DNA from: Chara braunii
Lineage: Eukaryota > Streptophyta > Charophyceae > Charales > Characeae
Length of the DNA stretch: 38,222 bases
Reading direction: 5' to 3'
Assembly (NCBI GenBank): GCA_003427395.1
Contig: BFEA01000051.1
Location: 341,416 to 379,637, forward strand
The notes under the pieces were generated by a model, which was given only the letters and a program-made list of their open reading frames with translations, did not search any database and was not told where the DNA came from. The position numbers were made by a program, and so were the translations under genes. Numbering within the stretch: position 1 is the first letter of the stretch; every line of letters begins with the position of its first letter. Shown piece after piece: positions 18,134-28,267 of the stretch.

Positions 18134-21100
18134 TCTTGGGGGAGGACTGAGTCCTCCACCTCGTCCCACAAATGACGAGATATCACTAGCTGATTATTTT
18201 CTGTGAACCGAATCCAAGCGAATTCCGAGGCCCAGAGTTTCAGCAGTGAGTTCTGGGCCGCTGAAAGTGCAACAAACTGATGTCTGACCTTTCTCCATTC
18301 GGCCAGAATGAGAAATCTAGCTGTGGACTTAAAGGTGTTATGAATGCGAGATACAGACCAAAACAAATTGTTAAATCTGCGGTCTCTGCGAGCTAACCAG
18401 AGCACCCAGAAACCGATAACTCGAAACTTGTTAGCTATACATGCTCTAAGAGACTCTGATCTGTCTCCTAGCAAAACCAGATCCTGGACTAGTAGGAGAA
18501 GTCCTTATATGCTGCGAACCAGAGTCTGGCAATCCAGTCCCAGAAACCTCTCGCTACTACACATTCCCACCATAGATGGGACGAATCTTTTAGCGATGTA
18601 TGCAGACAAACTTCACGAGCTACTGCAATCTCCATCCCTTGTTCTGCACACCAAACTGCTGTGGGGACACAGTTGTGCAGGTGTAACTTTTGAAGACCTG
18701 CCTGCCAACTTGATCTCTAGCACTCCCAGAATTAAGCAGATATAGAACTTTACCCAGCGTAGGTCCGGGCCTTTAATCTGTAGGTTGGTAGAGCGTCTCT
18801 TCCATGTCTCCCATATTCCGAATTGCATGGTCGCCGCCCTGGAGTGGAGTCTGTAGCCCAGTTGAGAGAAGTATTATGGGAGTAGTATGCAGGTTACTTC
18901 TGAGGATTCGGCTGTGAGCTTTCACCCCAGATTTTGTTCGTCCACCTTTCAATCGCAGAGCGGGGTCCCATCACAAACTGGTTTGAGAAGGGATCTTCCT
19001 TTCTGATCTCTGGAAATCGCGATCTTTACCTTTAAGCAATTTGTGATAATCATGGTTTGAGTGGCGGGATCCCTGCGGTCAAGTCCGTCTCTAATGTACT
19101 TCCAGGTGGAGACCTCCGCTGCTTCCTTCCCGCTCTCCTTCTCCACTTGGTAAAACAATTCCGGAGCTGTCAAGTCTCTCCACCATGAGCCTGTGGGCGC
19201 CAAACGGGTGCCAGCTGCTAAGATCTCAAACCAGGAATTTGGTATGGCTGATATCAGGGCCCTCCCATGAGACTTCACATTACGTAGGCCTCTCAATTTC
19301 CTTCTCAAAAATTCTTCTGTGTGCCAGTCCGAAGCTTGAACGTATCAAATGTGAGACACCTTCCATATCCCTTTTTGTAGCCACTTTCTGCCGAAGTTGC
19401 CAGGAGACTTTGCCACTATAAATACTTGTCCAGATGTGTCCAATATAGCCGGGTTTTCGAATAAGGAGGAGGATATGACTTCAGGGAAAGTAGCCGGGGG
19501 TTTTAGGGTGGTAGGGAGAATTTTTGACCAGGTTTTAAGTATCGGGCCCCACGTGGGGGACTTGATTGATTTGACTAGTGGATAATATAAGAGGGTCTGC
19601 CAGACTGCCTCGTGATCAGTTAAGTCCCATTCTTGCGCGAGCGAGGATTGGGCCAGTTGCATTCAGGGCTGGAGATCGGTAGAGGTTAGGAGTCTCACTG
19701 GCCATTTGGCCAGGAGAGCGGCACTCTGGGTCTCGGGATCCAAGATCCCTAGACCCCCATCTTTTCTCTTCTCTGTCAATTTCCACCATGCCACTTTACC
19801 GATGCACGAGGGAGTGTTCGAATCTCCCTTCCATATGAATTTGGTGATTAGCTGTCTCACGAGTTTGGCTGACGAGGCAGGTATTTGACGAAAGGCTAGT
19901 ATATACCATACAATGGACATAATGGAGCAATTGGCAACTAGTGCTCTTCCCATGAGAGAGAGGCACTTCCGGGCCGACCATTTGGCACAAGCATCTCGTA
20001 TCCTATTCTCAATGACCGAAGACTGAACGTTCGTACAATCTCCAGAGGAGACCATGATGCCCAGGTACCTTTCTGAGTCTGTTGCCGGGACCATTTTGAT
20101 CCCGAAGTCTACTGCCAGTGGCGAGCCATCCCTAGTAAGGGAGGCTGATTTTTTCCAATTCACTTTCATCTCGCGTGTTCATAGATGGCAATGCATTCAT
20201 GGAGTGCGGATAATGAAGACACGGAGTTCTCTGAGATGGCCAAAATGTCATCAGCCAAGGATGACACTTTGACCTCTAGAGTTGGGGAGACCCTTGTAGC
20301 TATCATGTGCTCTGATTATATTCAGCAGGACTTCCAATTGAATGACGAAGGGAGAGGGAGCCAACGGGCATCCCTGTCGGAGGGATCTCGTCACTGTAAA
20401 AGGCTGGGAGATAAACCCATTGACCGTTATTCTTCCTTTGGATCCATGGTATAGTTTTTCTACCCAGCATCGAAATTTAGGACCGATGCCGAGTCTTCGG
20501 AGGACTTCCAACTTAAAACGCCAGTTTACCTTATCATAAGCTTTCTCGAAGTCAATTAGGAGGACTGTTGTATTAGACCCTGAGCTTTTAATCCAGTCAA
20601 GTGCTTGGAAAATTACCATGACATTGTCAAGGACGTACTTTCCCGTGATAAAACCGGACTGGTCCGGATGTACCAGTCTGGCCATCAAGTCGGTAAGGCG
20701 TCTCGATAGTGTTTTAGCCAGAATTTTTCCCACCACATTAAGTAGCGAGATAGGGCGGTAGTTCTTAACTTCCCTTCTGCCCCCTTTCTTATACAAAAGA
20801 ATTATTACTCCTTCTGTTGTCCTGGTCCCAAGAGAGCCCCCACTCAGCACGTTGTTGAAGACCCTCAGAAGGTCCGGGGCAAAAATGTCCCAAAAGAGGT
20901 AGAATTTTTTTATTGGCAGGCCACAGGGCCCTGGGCATTTGCCTCTTGCCATACTTCTCATAGCACTAGTTAGTTCTGAGAGTGTAATGGGTTGCTCGAG
21001 GGTCCTTTGTTCCAAGTCGGAAAGAACTCTGTGGGTGGATCCCCACAACCGTTCCTCCCATTCTAGGGGAACAACAGGGGCGTCAAGCAATTTTTCCGAA

Positions 21101-22379
21101 GTAAGAAGTTTTTCGTAAAATATTCGTATAAATTCACTTATTGCCTAAGAGGATCTTGCGGGTTGGATCGTGTTGTCAAAGGGGTGGGACAACTCGACCA
21201 TTAACGGCGAACTGCCCTTCTCCTCTGGCAACTTGAGGGTGTGGAGTTCATTCTGTCATTGTGTATTATGTTGTCTATTCGTTTGAAGCGTGCCCAAGAA
21301 TCATGTCTATGAATTTGTTTTTCCCGCCATTCGTTGAGCCATGTGGATCTCCTAAGGGACCAATGGCTGTCCGAGAAAGATGAAAAGCCCAGTCTTTTTT
21401 CGGCTAGCTCTATTTTCCTTTCGAGTATTATCTCCTCGAGCTTTCTGTTTGCTGCTTTAATGCGCGAAATGTTATTCAATAGTCCGGACAGAAGGTGGAT
21501 ACCTTTATCTAACCAATCCCTTAAATCAGGGAAAAGGCTTGTTGAGGCCCTCCACTCTTCCCATAAGTTTCTCACCCATTCAATCATTTCTTTATCTTCA
21601 AAAATTTGCATGTTCAATTTAAATGAGTCCCCCCCCCCCGGGGGGGGGGGGGGCCCTGCTGCTATCACTATTGACACAGGTTTGTGGTCTGATAGGAGAT
21701 CCGAGGTGATTTTCGCTTGGAGAACCAGCGGTATCACCTCCTCGGAACAGAATATGGCATCTAGTCTCCTTGATACCACCGGGGTATTAGATGACCACCA
21801 TGTGTACTCCTTTTTGTGAGGGTGAAGTGTGCGAAAGGTGTCAAATAAACCCTTTTCCGCAAATAATTCGTTGAGGGCTACAGACTCATCTGGTTGAGAA
21901 AGGGCGGAGGATGAATCAAGGCCTTCATTAAGGATGGTGTTCCAGTCCCCCCCGATCAGCAGGAAGTCAGATTTTGGTATAACTTGTGACAATCTGTTAA
22001 AAAATTCAATCTTGGTTGAGTGGTCAGTAGGGGCATAGACAGACGAAAAGGTCCAGTCCCTCGAATCTAAATTCAGGGTGACGCTGAACCATCTCCCTCT
22101 CGGATCGAAATCCGAGTGGGAGATCGTTTTGCAGATGGAGTTGTGGATCAGGATCCCATCGCCCCCCTTGGAGCCCTCTACCGGGGCCCAAACCTAGGGT
22201 CTTGACCACCAGTTGCGAATATGAGTTATTCTTTGACGATTGAGCTTTGTTTCTTGTAGCAGGACAATGTGTGCCCTATTACTGTGGATCCAGGATTTCA
22301 ACCTGGCCCGCCTGTGCCTATTGTTCTCGTCAACGAGTCCATGAACATTCCAAGATACTATTTTAACCTTGGAGCCCAT
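18115..22379 (-). pseudogene. LINE ORF2 relic: AP endonuclease, reverse transcriptase, zinc-binding tail
   Basis: ORF2 starts at ATG 22379. The endonuclease shows KIVSWNVHGL, LLQETKL, GGDWNTIL and LSDHKPVSI, the expected apurinic-endonuclease motifs. The reverse transcriptase (about 21130-20170) shows RPISLLNVVGK, DQSGFITGK, LLIDFEKAYDKVNW and LRQGCPLAPSPF. The active site has changed from YADD to LADD (about 20245). A thumb/linker with ERYLGIMVSSGD and IWKGD follows, and a C-terminal zinc-binding-like part has HLWWEC and GFWDWIARLW (about 18550). The organisation is that of plant L1-like LINEs; no RNase H domain is evident. It is dead: frameshifts near 21240, 20290, 20170 and 18700, plus stops TAG 22194, TAG 21145, TGA 19663, TGA 19345 and TGA 18949, each consistent with a C-to-T change in a Gln or Arg codon. 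Confidence 0.9.
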
Positions 22380-24549
22380 CTGCGACACCGGATGGGACCT
22401 GGAATTGGATGGCTCCTTGGACCAACCTTGGGCCTGCAGAGTGGCTGGCTGCAGTTGCTGTGGACAGCAGGGACGGGTCCCATGCTGCCTTCAACATCTC
22501 CGCGAAGCTCCTGCTGAATATTTTCTTGTCGGGTAGCAACGCGCTGTTCACTTCTATGATGACTTCTCCTCTAATGCCATCTCTGATCTCGGAGATCATT
22601 CTTTCTTTCTCATTTGTGTCTTTGAACTAGCTTAGGGGAGCCCAATAAAAGTTAGCACCTGATTCTTGGTTCGTGCTGCCAGGGATAGCTATAGTGTCCA
22701 GGCACAAGGCATGAATGGCATGGATCCTCCCCGAAATCCCAATCTTGTTGAAAGAGATTAGAGGGTGGTGAGGTATTGGTCGAACTGTATAGACTCCTTG
22801 CACGACCTTCTTGCCCAAGTTATACATCTGTAATGGGTCCGGAGGTGAAGAAACCAAGGAGTGGGGAATGCTGTACCCCCCCCTATCGTCTGTTGGGAGT
22901 GGGACATAAGGGCGCTGATTAGTTGTTTTAAGGAGCAGCGAGACTGCAATACATGCTCTTGTCTGATGAGACCCTGACTTTACATCCCCATGTGCGGGGG
23001 AGTTCTCGTTGTTCACGTCGAAATCTTCGGGCCTGGTTCTCTTGGGTGAGCCAGCTCTAAGGAATCTGTCCAGGTCCATTCCAATACATTCTGGGATTGG
23101 CGGACAGAGATTTCGTCCGGCGCCGAAGATTGAGTTGCATCATTGAGATCAAAAGGGCGTGGTCCCCTCGGGGTCAGATTTCTGGGTGCCGATGCGTCCC
23201 CTGTGCCCTCAGCACCTGGCTGCTGGGAGAGGGGATGAGGTGTGGTGGACCCACCTGCATTTGCCGGTTTCTGAATTAGCCAGGATGGGCCACCTACAGA
23301 GAGTTGTTGCTCTGACTGTTGGCCCAACCTAGACGGAGTGTGTTCGTTTTGTTTCCTCTGAGAACCTCTTTTCCCTGGAGGTTGTTTCTGACTTGCGCCG
23401 TGCAGTTGCAGTTGAGGATTTAGCCAGTGGAATGCTCTGCCAGTAGGCTCCACTCTGCCTTCCTTTGCCGGAGGGAGAGGCGGGAACGCGCTCCTGCCGC
23501 ATCATGTTCTGGTTGGGGAGTACAATCTGTTGACCTCCATGGATTGTCGGATCTTTTGCAGCAGAGCTTGCTGGGGAGAAGGTTTTCTCCTCTGGGGTCT
23601 TGTGGGGAGGGGTTGCCTCCTCGCAGAGATAGTCTCCCTCGAGTCTGATATAGCGATTGCACCCCTTGCACCAGGGGGTTTTGCTATTGACCAGATCTCC
23701 AGTGAGAAAGCCCTTCCCTGTGAAAACCTTCAGTGTCTTAATAAATTTTTGCTCCGCGCTAGGACGCAGTCCATATTTGATATTGCCCAAGTCTGGATTG
23801 ACCGGATCATTGATAATATCATATTCTTTGATTACCTTTCCCATGGCAAGCTCAATCCTTGTTTTGATGTACATGGAAGCATCAATGGGAAAGCGCATTG
23901 CCATGACCCAGTACTCTGATTTCTTTTCCTCTTCCCTTTGTGCAATCCAATCAGCCTTTGGCATCCAAGGTCTGAACAAGATCTTGTATCTTTTCCTCTT
24001 TTCCACGAATCGTTCAATACCCTTCTGGAGCATCCATTCTGACATCCGTGAGAGCTTAGGGATGTATTTTAGCTGCATTTTGCTCTCGAAATGTGTGAGG
24101 CCCCTGTGAGATAATAGCTTGTCCTCTGGGATTAATCCGTTTTCAATGGATCGAACAATGTCCAGTTTCCTATCATTGGGGAGGTTTTTTGCCTCGCCCT
24201 GAAAGGGGACGGTCACGGCGTGTTGTTTGACGAACATTTCCTCCAGCTTGCGAATGCTCTCTTTGGGGTGAATTTCCAGACAGTCTTCTTCCTCGTTAAT
24301 AGAGGCTTCAACATAGTCAGATACATCCTGTGCGGTTTGAGTGAGGTACCAGTCGCCGACCATTGTGGCCAGGTGAATTAACTCTTCCTCCGGGAGGTTG
24401 GCCTCTGGGAAGCTACCTTGGTTAAGAAGGTAGGAAAGTGTGTGTGTGTTTGAGTGAGGTACCAGTCGCCCCCCATTTGGGTGTCCGTCATGGCGTTGGC
24501 CCTTATAAGTTGTGTTATCTACTGTGACCTTCACTGAGAGAGGAGGCAA
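22363..24549 (-). pseudogene. LINE ORF1 relic (nucleic-acid-binding gag-like protein)
   Basis: The first frame opens at 24549 (MPPLSVKVTVDNTTYKGQRH) and is intact for about 380 codons. It includes RYKILFRPWMPKADWIAQRE followed by FPIDASMYIKTRIELAMGK, a layout like the DUF4283-type core of plant LINE ORF1 proteins. CKGCNRYIRLEGDYLC follows, Cys-rich but not a standard CCHC knuckle. Coding continues through two frameshifts: a Pro/Gln/Ser-rich linker (about 23453-23060), then 23079-22627. It crosses a TAG at 22627 and ends at TAA 22363. The ORF1 end overlaps the ORF2 start codon by 17 bases, as in two-ORF LINEs. A short segment (TTGAGTGAGGTACCAGTCGCC) is duplicated near 24338 and 24449. Confidence 0.75.
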
Positions 24550-24631
24550 TTGGCCGATTATGGATCCAGTTTCGTCTGTCCGTGAAACAAAGACAGAGAA
24601 ATGTGGGGAGGGTTCCCGGGCGTATTGTCAA

Positions 24632-25250
24632 AAAGTGCGGCGACAGGTGGGAAAGCAAAGAATTGATGCAGGGGAACGCGACGGGGAAGAACGTATCCCG
24701 TTCGGGAGCCAGATGTACTAGACAGAGATTGGCCTTACGAAATGGGCGACGGGGGTGCGGGTAAGCAGGCGGAACAGTAACCGGTGTGTGGGTAAGTGGA
24801 GCGAGGGTGGGAGGGAAGAATTACTTGTAGGAGAGAGCGAGGGAAATCGGAACGGACAGGTGGCCAGATACTTAAGGGCGAAGTGCCGAGATTAACGGCA
24901 GCGGGTGGGATTACGAGGAATTCACACAGGAAATCGTGTCGGGGCGTACGGGGGTGAAGTGTACCAGACGGGCTATGGGCTTACAAAATAGGTGATTGAA
25001 GGTGCAGATGAGCGGGCGGGACAGTTGTCGGTGTGCGGGTAAGTGGGTCGAGGGGAGGTGGGAAGAGTTGCTTCGAAGGGGGGAATAGGATGAATCGGGA
25101 CGGAGAGGCGGTCAGATACGAAGGGGCGTAGCGTCGGGCAGTGCGGCAACCGGTAGGTTTACGAAGAGATGAAACAGGGGAACGCGGAGGAGGGGGGGAG
25201 GGGGAAGAGTACGGGAGAAAGGCGTAGCGTGTCAGGTGTGGCTGGACCGA
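24632..25250 (-). repeat. ~248-bp tandem monomers upstream of LINE ORF1
   Basis: Landmarks repeat about every 246-250 bases. GTACTAGACAG ... GGCCTTACGAAAT at 24714 matches GTACCAGACGG ... GGCTTACAAAAT at 24960. CCAGATACTTAAGGGCG at 24863 matches TCAGATACGAAGGGGCG at 25112. ACAGGGGAACGCG-like words occur near 24668, 24927 and 25171. The array lies just 5' of LINE ORF1 in the element's orientation. Tandem 5'-UTR monomers act as promoters in some LINEs such as mouse L1; the same role here is inference. Confidence 0.55.
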
Positions 25251-25990
25251 CACGAGTGCCGAGAGATCCTTGCTTGGTGGTGGGCCGAACACTTGCCCTT
25301 TTGTTTGGGCCGAGCAGCAAGGAAAGCGCTCAGGATATGGTTACCGCGAATTGTAGAATTGAGATCGGACAAGAGCCGAGGTTTCCGATTATAGTATGTT
25401 CCTGTTCTGTATAGGGGCGAATTATTAAAAGTTACTAGTTTTCAATGAGATCGAGCGTCGAATTTGGAATGGAGAGGAAAACTGAAATAATTGCGTGGGT
25501 GGGCCCGGGTGGGGCTTTAAATGTCCTGGTAAGTAGGAGATTCAGGCAAGGGGAGTGGTGGAGACGAAGTAAATTATACCGGAATAAGAAATTAGGGAGG
25601 AATTGAGAAATGATGAGGATGCGGCCTGGACTGAGCAAAGGAGGTCGAGGCCTCGGTTCAAGAGGAAAGGAAAGGTTACGGAGCCAAATTTTAGGAAAGA
25701 AAATCACTTCCGAAGAAGAGCCACGGGATGTGGGGAGAACTGAAGTTAGTAGGAGCGAGTGGGGGACAATCGAAAGCGGGACAGGAATAATAGGGGAGAA
25801 GGCGACTAGGTACGGATGAGGGATGTAAGCGGGAGTTGACGAAGGGAGGAGCAGGGGAGAATGAAAACGAGAAGGTAACTAGGTTTGTAGGGGAAAGAGA
25901 GAAGGGAACGGGTTAGAAGGGGGGGGGAGAGACAGTACAGGAAGAAAACCCGGCGTCACCAGAGTGCGACAGGGTAGGTAAAGAAGTTAC
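25251..25990. other. Purine-rich non-coding stretch
   Basis: The plus strand is rich in G and A with AGGAG/GGGGA words and no supported reading frame. It may be the outer 5' UTR of the LINE or unrelated flanking DNA; the LINE 5' boundary could not be placed. Confidence 0.3.
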
Positions 25991-26149
25991 CTTCTGCTTA
26001 CGAACAGTGACACCGTCGTCCAATATGCGAACAGCAACCTCCTTTCCAGTGAGGATGGCAGAGAGATTCAGGACCGACCGGCCCGTGCTGTAGTGGAGCG
26101 CCGTAACCCAGCGCTTCGCTGGTAATGGATGTTTACGACTTCGAAAGAA
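25991..26149 (-). CDS. Candidate 53-codon internal exon of an unknown gene
   Basis: On the minus strand, an AG acceptor (CTACCTAG) precedes 159 bases that are open in one phase and end at a good donor (AAG followed by GTAACT). The peptide includes KHPLPAKRWVTALHYSTGRS and AILTGKEVAVRILDDGVTVR, which looks like real protein. Another GTGAGT donor lies upstream near 26245. I do not recognise the protein and cannot find partner exons. Other frames of the same stretch are also fairly open, so this could be chance or a conserved non-coding repeat. Confidence 0.25.
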
Positions 26150-26415
26150 CTAGGTAGTAACTCTCATGAGTTGTTCAGGCTTGCACGAAAGGGGTAACAG
26201 GCCACCTCGCTCTCCTTCACTCCAGGGTGGAAAAGAAACTCACCCCGGTGTATCGGGAAGGAGTGCTGCCCCTTGCCTCCACGCCGGGAGGGAAGGTTAG
26301 GTTGGCTATGGCGTAATTAGGTTACCGCAGTAAGAACGAAGCAGCGCAGCAGCGCAGACACAGCACGGAATTTGCGGGTCGCTGGAGCGCGCTCCGGGTA
26401 CCCCATCTCGGTTCC

Positions 26416-26462
26416 ATTTGGACCATTTCTCGATTTATGCGTGTCATCCTTGCACAGGGGCC

Positions 26463-26494
<32 letters not shown>

Positions 26495-26513
26495 ACGGAT
26501 GTCCCGAAGTACC
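26416..26513 (-). ncRNA. U6 spliceosomal RNA-like sequence, probably a pseudogene
   Basis: The minus strand matches U6 almost throughout. Visible landmarks are AATTGGAACGATACAGAGA (with the ACAGAGA box), AGATTAGCATGGCCCCTG (with the AGC triad) and GATGACACGCATAAATCGAG, then AATGGTCCAAAT. Differences from the plant consensus, as I know it, include a damaged 5' stem (GGTACTTCGGGACATCC), GTTAAAA for GATAAAA, and one C-to-T change in the internal stem region. The 3' end runs into GGAACC instead of the T run that terminates RNA polymerase III. No TATA box or upstream sequence element is visible at the expected distances. The body is certain; loss of function is inferred. Confidence 0.85.
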
Positions 26514-26567
26514 GTCTAGGTTTTTGCGACAAACCGGGGAGCCCTAAATGCAACTTCTTTGCTCCTA

Positions 26568-26795
26568 CGCTGACTGGACACGCGCGTATCATAGGAGGAA
26601 GCTGGAGGGAGTAGGGCCTCGCTCCACTGCAGCTGTCGACATGCACAAAAGACAAAAATCATGGTGGTGTATTTCTCCATGTTCTAGGGGACGATTCACT
26701 TTCGTTGTGCTCACGTCGAGAGTAGTGGAGCGAGGCCCATAGAAAGGGCCACGCTGGGCCACGCTGACTGGGCATGGGCGTATCGCAGGTAGAAG
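26568..26795. repeat. Hairpin repeat flanked by short direct repeats (copy 1)
   Basis: Perfect 15-base arms GGGCCTCGCTCCACT (26614-26628) and their complement (26724-26738) enclose a loop containing CCATGTTCTAGGGG. Direct repeats starting GCTGACTGG (26568 and about 26761) and sharing GCGTATC lie outside. A second copy in opposite orientation is at 27313-27422. Non-coding; possibly a small mobile element. Confidence 0.55.
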
Positions 26796-27312
26796 CACAA
26801 TCAGGGGATCTCACCACCCCTCGTTTCTTTCCCCTTTTCTTTTTTGGGTTCATTTGCTGCACAGTATGCATGTCGTCTTTAGGCAGGGACCAGGCGCGTT
26901 CGTTCTGGTTGTGAGAACGGCTTGTGCCTTTCGGCCCGTTTTGTTTTTTAATTTTTCTTTTTTGGGGGGGGGGGAATCGACCCACCTTTTTTGTTTTTAA
27001 ATATAAATCGGCCCGTTTTGACACGAAAGGAGACGACGATTGACACAAATGTCAACAGAAAAAAAAGAGAAAGAAGGGAAAAAAAAAATGGGAGACGACA
27101 CACAGCAAGGGGAAAAAACAAAACAAAAGGAGATGACACCGCGGCCGGTAGCAGATCAGGCTCGTGGCCACGCCTGCGTTCCATGGGATCTGCCGAGAAA
27201 GGGGAGCCCGCTCACTGCCCACCTCGATACGGTAACCTGATCGAAATTCTCGTGACGGAATCTGGTCATCCCTGAAGTCATGTACATTTGGGAGACTGCG
27301 CGTGAAGGGCAT

Positions 27313-27422
27313 CGCCACACCACTCTCGAAATGTGCAAAATGAGAATGAACCTCCCCCTAGAACATGGGCAGATGCACCCGCCACATTTTTGTCTTTTTG
27401 ACATTTCGAGAAAAGTGTGGCG
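27313..27422. repeat. Hairpin repeat (copy 2, inverted)
   Basis: Arms CGCCACAC...CTCGAAATGT (27313-27334) and ACATTTCGAG...GTGTGGCG (27401-27422) pair with three mismatches. The loop, read on the minus strand, contains CCCATGTTCTAGGGGGAGG, matching copy 1. Arm sequences differ between copies while pairing is kept, as expected if the hairpin itself is under selection or is a defining feature of the family. Downstream, 27431-27530 contains a short near-duplicate (CGAAGGCAGG.CGATCTGCTTACCACCA-like words). Confidence 0.55.
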
Positions 27423-27679
27423 AGACCCGAAGGCAGGTCGATCTGCTTACCACCAATCCAGGGTCTGGTCGCGACACAGATCCGAAGGCAGGAGGATCTG
27501 CTTACCACCAATCCCAGGGCCTGGTTGCAACACAGACTTCCGGGAATGCACCTGACCAGATTAGGCCTTTAATAAGTAGTAATCTGTGGTGATACTGTCA
27601 GTCGCCACGCGCGTCTGGAGACCATGTTCTCTTTTTTTTTTTCCCCTTTTTTTTTGAAAGATCCCCTCCGGAGGGGGAA

Positions 27680-27745
27680 TGGGGCGAGCCGCGCTATGCT
27701 GCAGCGCAATACAGCGGCAACTCAGGGGAATCGAGTAAGCAAGCC
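27680..27745 (-). pseudogene. U2 snRNA 3'-end fragment
   Basis: Forty-two minus-strand bases ending CGGCTCGCCCCA align without gaps to the 3' end of the split U2 at 31651-31692 (31 of 42 identical by eye). They include the stem-loop IV region (TATTGCGCTGCAGC versus TCTTGCACTGCAGC). The match fades upstream near 27745. A CCCCTCCGGAGGGG hairpin and long A runs follow on the minus strand, which would fit a truncated retroposed copy. Confidence 0.5.
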
Positions 27746-27992
27746 GTACATTTTCCTTTTTCTTAATAATGTCTACATCTTTTTCCTTGGGCACTGGGCC
27801 CCTCATTTTCAAAAAAAAAAAAAAAAAAGAAAAAAGTCTACATCTTTTTCCTCCATGCGGGGTCTCACGAAATCCATGTCATTCCGCCAACACAGCTGCT
27901 GTGATTCCACCCTGGGCGGCTGGGACGCCACAAAGGTCTGAAGCACACTTTTTTCTCGCTCTTCTCCGTTGGCGGGAGTACACCTTCACGCG

Positions 27993-28030
27993 ACACGTCA
28001 GAGGTGACGGCGTCTCGAGATCTATAAACT
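27993..28030 (+). promoter_or_regulatory. PEPCK promoter: ACGT element, TGACG motif and TATA box
   Basis: TCTATAAACT (28021-28030) is a good TATA box about 240 bases before the PEPCK start codon, predicting transcription from about 28050-28060 and a 5' UTR near 210 bases. Just upstream are ACACGTC (27993-27999), an ACGT-core site of the bZIP type, and TGACG (28005-28009). Both kinds of site are common in plant stress- and hormone-responsive promoters; regulation here is inferred. Confidence 0.5.
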
Positions 28031-28267
28031 TCCGCAACCTATTTATTCCGTGAGAATTGTCACCCATTCAGTACAACAGGAGCTCTTGAGACGTTGACGA
28101 GAGATCCCTGCCGCGGGATCTTATTCGTCTTTGCGGTACTGAGAGTATCCTTTCTCTTGTTCGCATTGCCGCTGATCAACAACCTAGGAGATAGTGCATA
28201 GCGAGGGAGCGCTGCGGATCGCCTAGCCCTGCTGCGGGGCCTTCAACTCCACCGATCAGTTCTCGCC

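Noticed and set aside
17056-18150. 364-codon plus-strand frame
   Set aside because: About 80 codons are N gap, the rest matches no domain, and its end overlaps the LINE 3' UTR in antisense.
8110-24549. A non-standard genetic code with UAA/UAG as Gln, as in some ulvophyte algae
   Set aside because: Gln fits most TAA/TAG sites, but TGA also interrupts the same relics where Arg fits, frameshifts are frequent, and the intact PEPCK has no in-frame TAA or TAG among its Gln codons. Deamination explains all of this.
18000-24600. LTR retrotransposon
   Set aside because: There is no integrase, protease or long terminal repeat; the endonuclease and reverse transcriptase motifs and the overlapping ORF1/ORF2 are those of a LINE.
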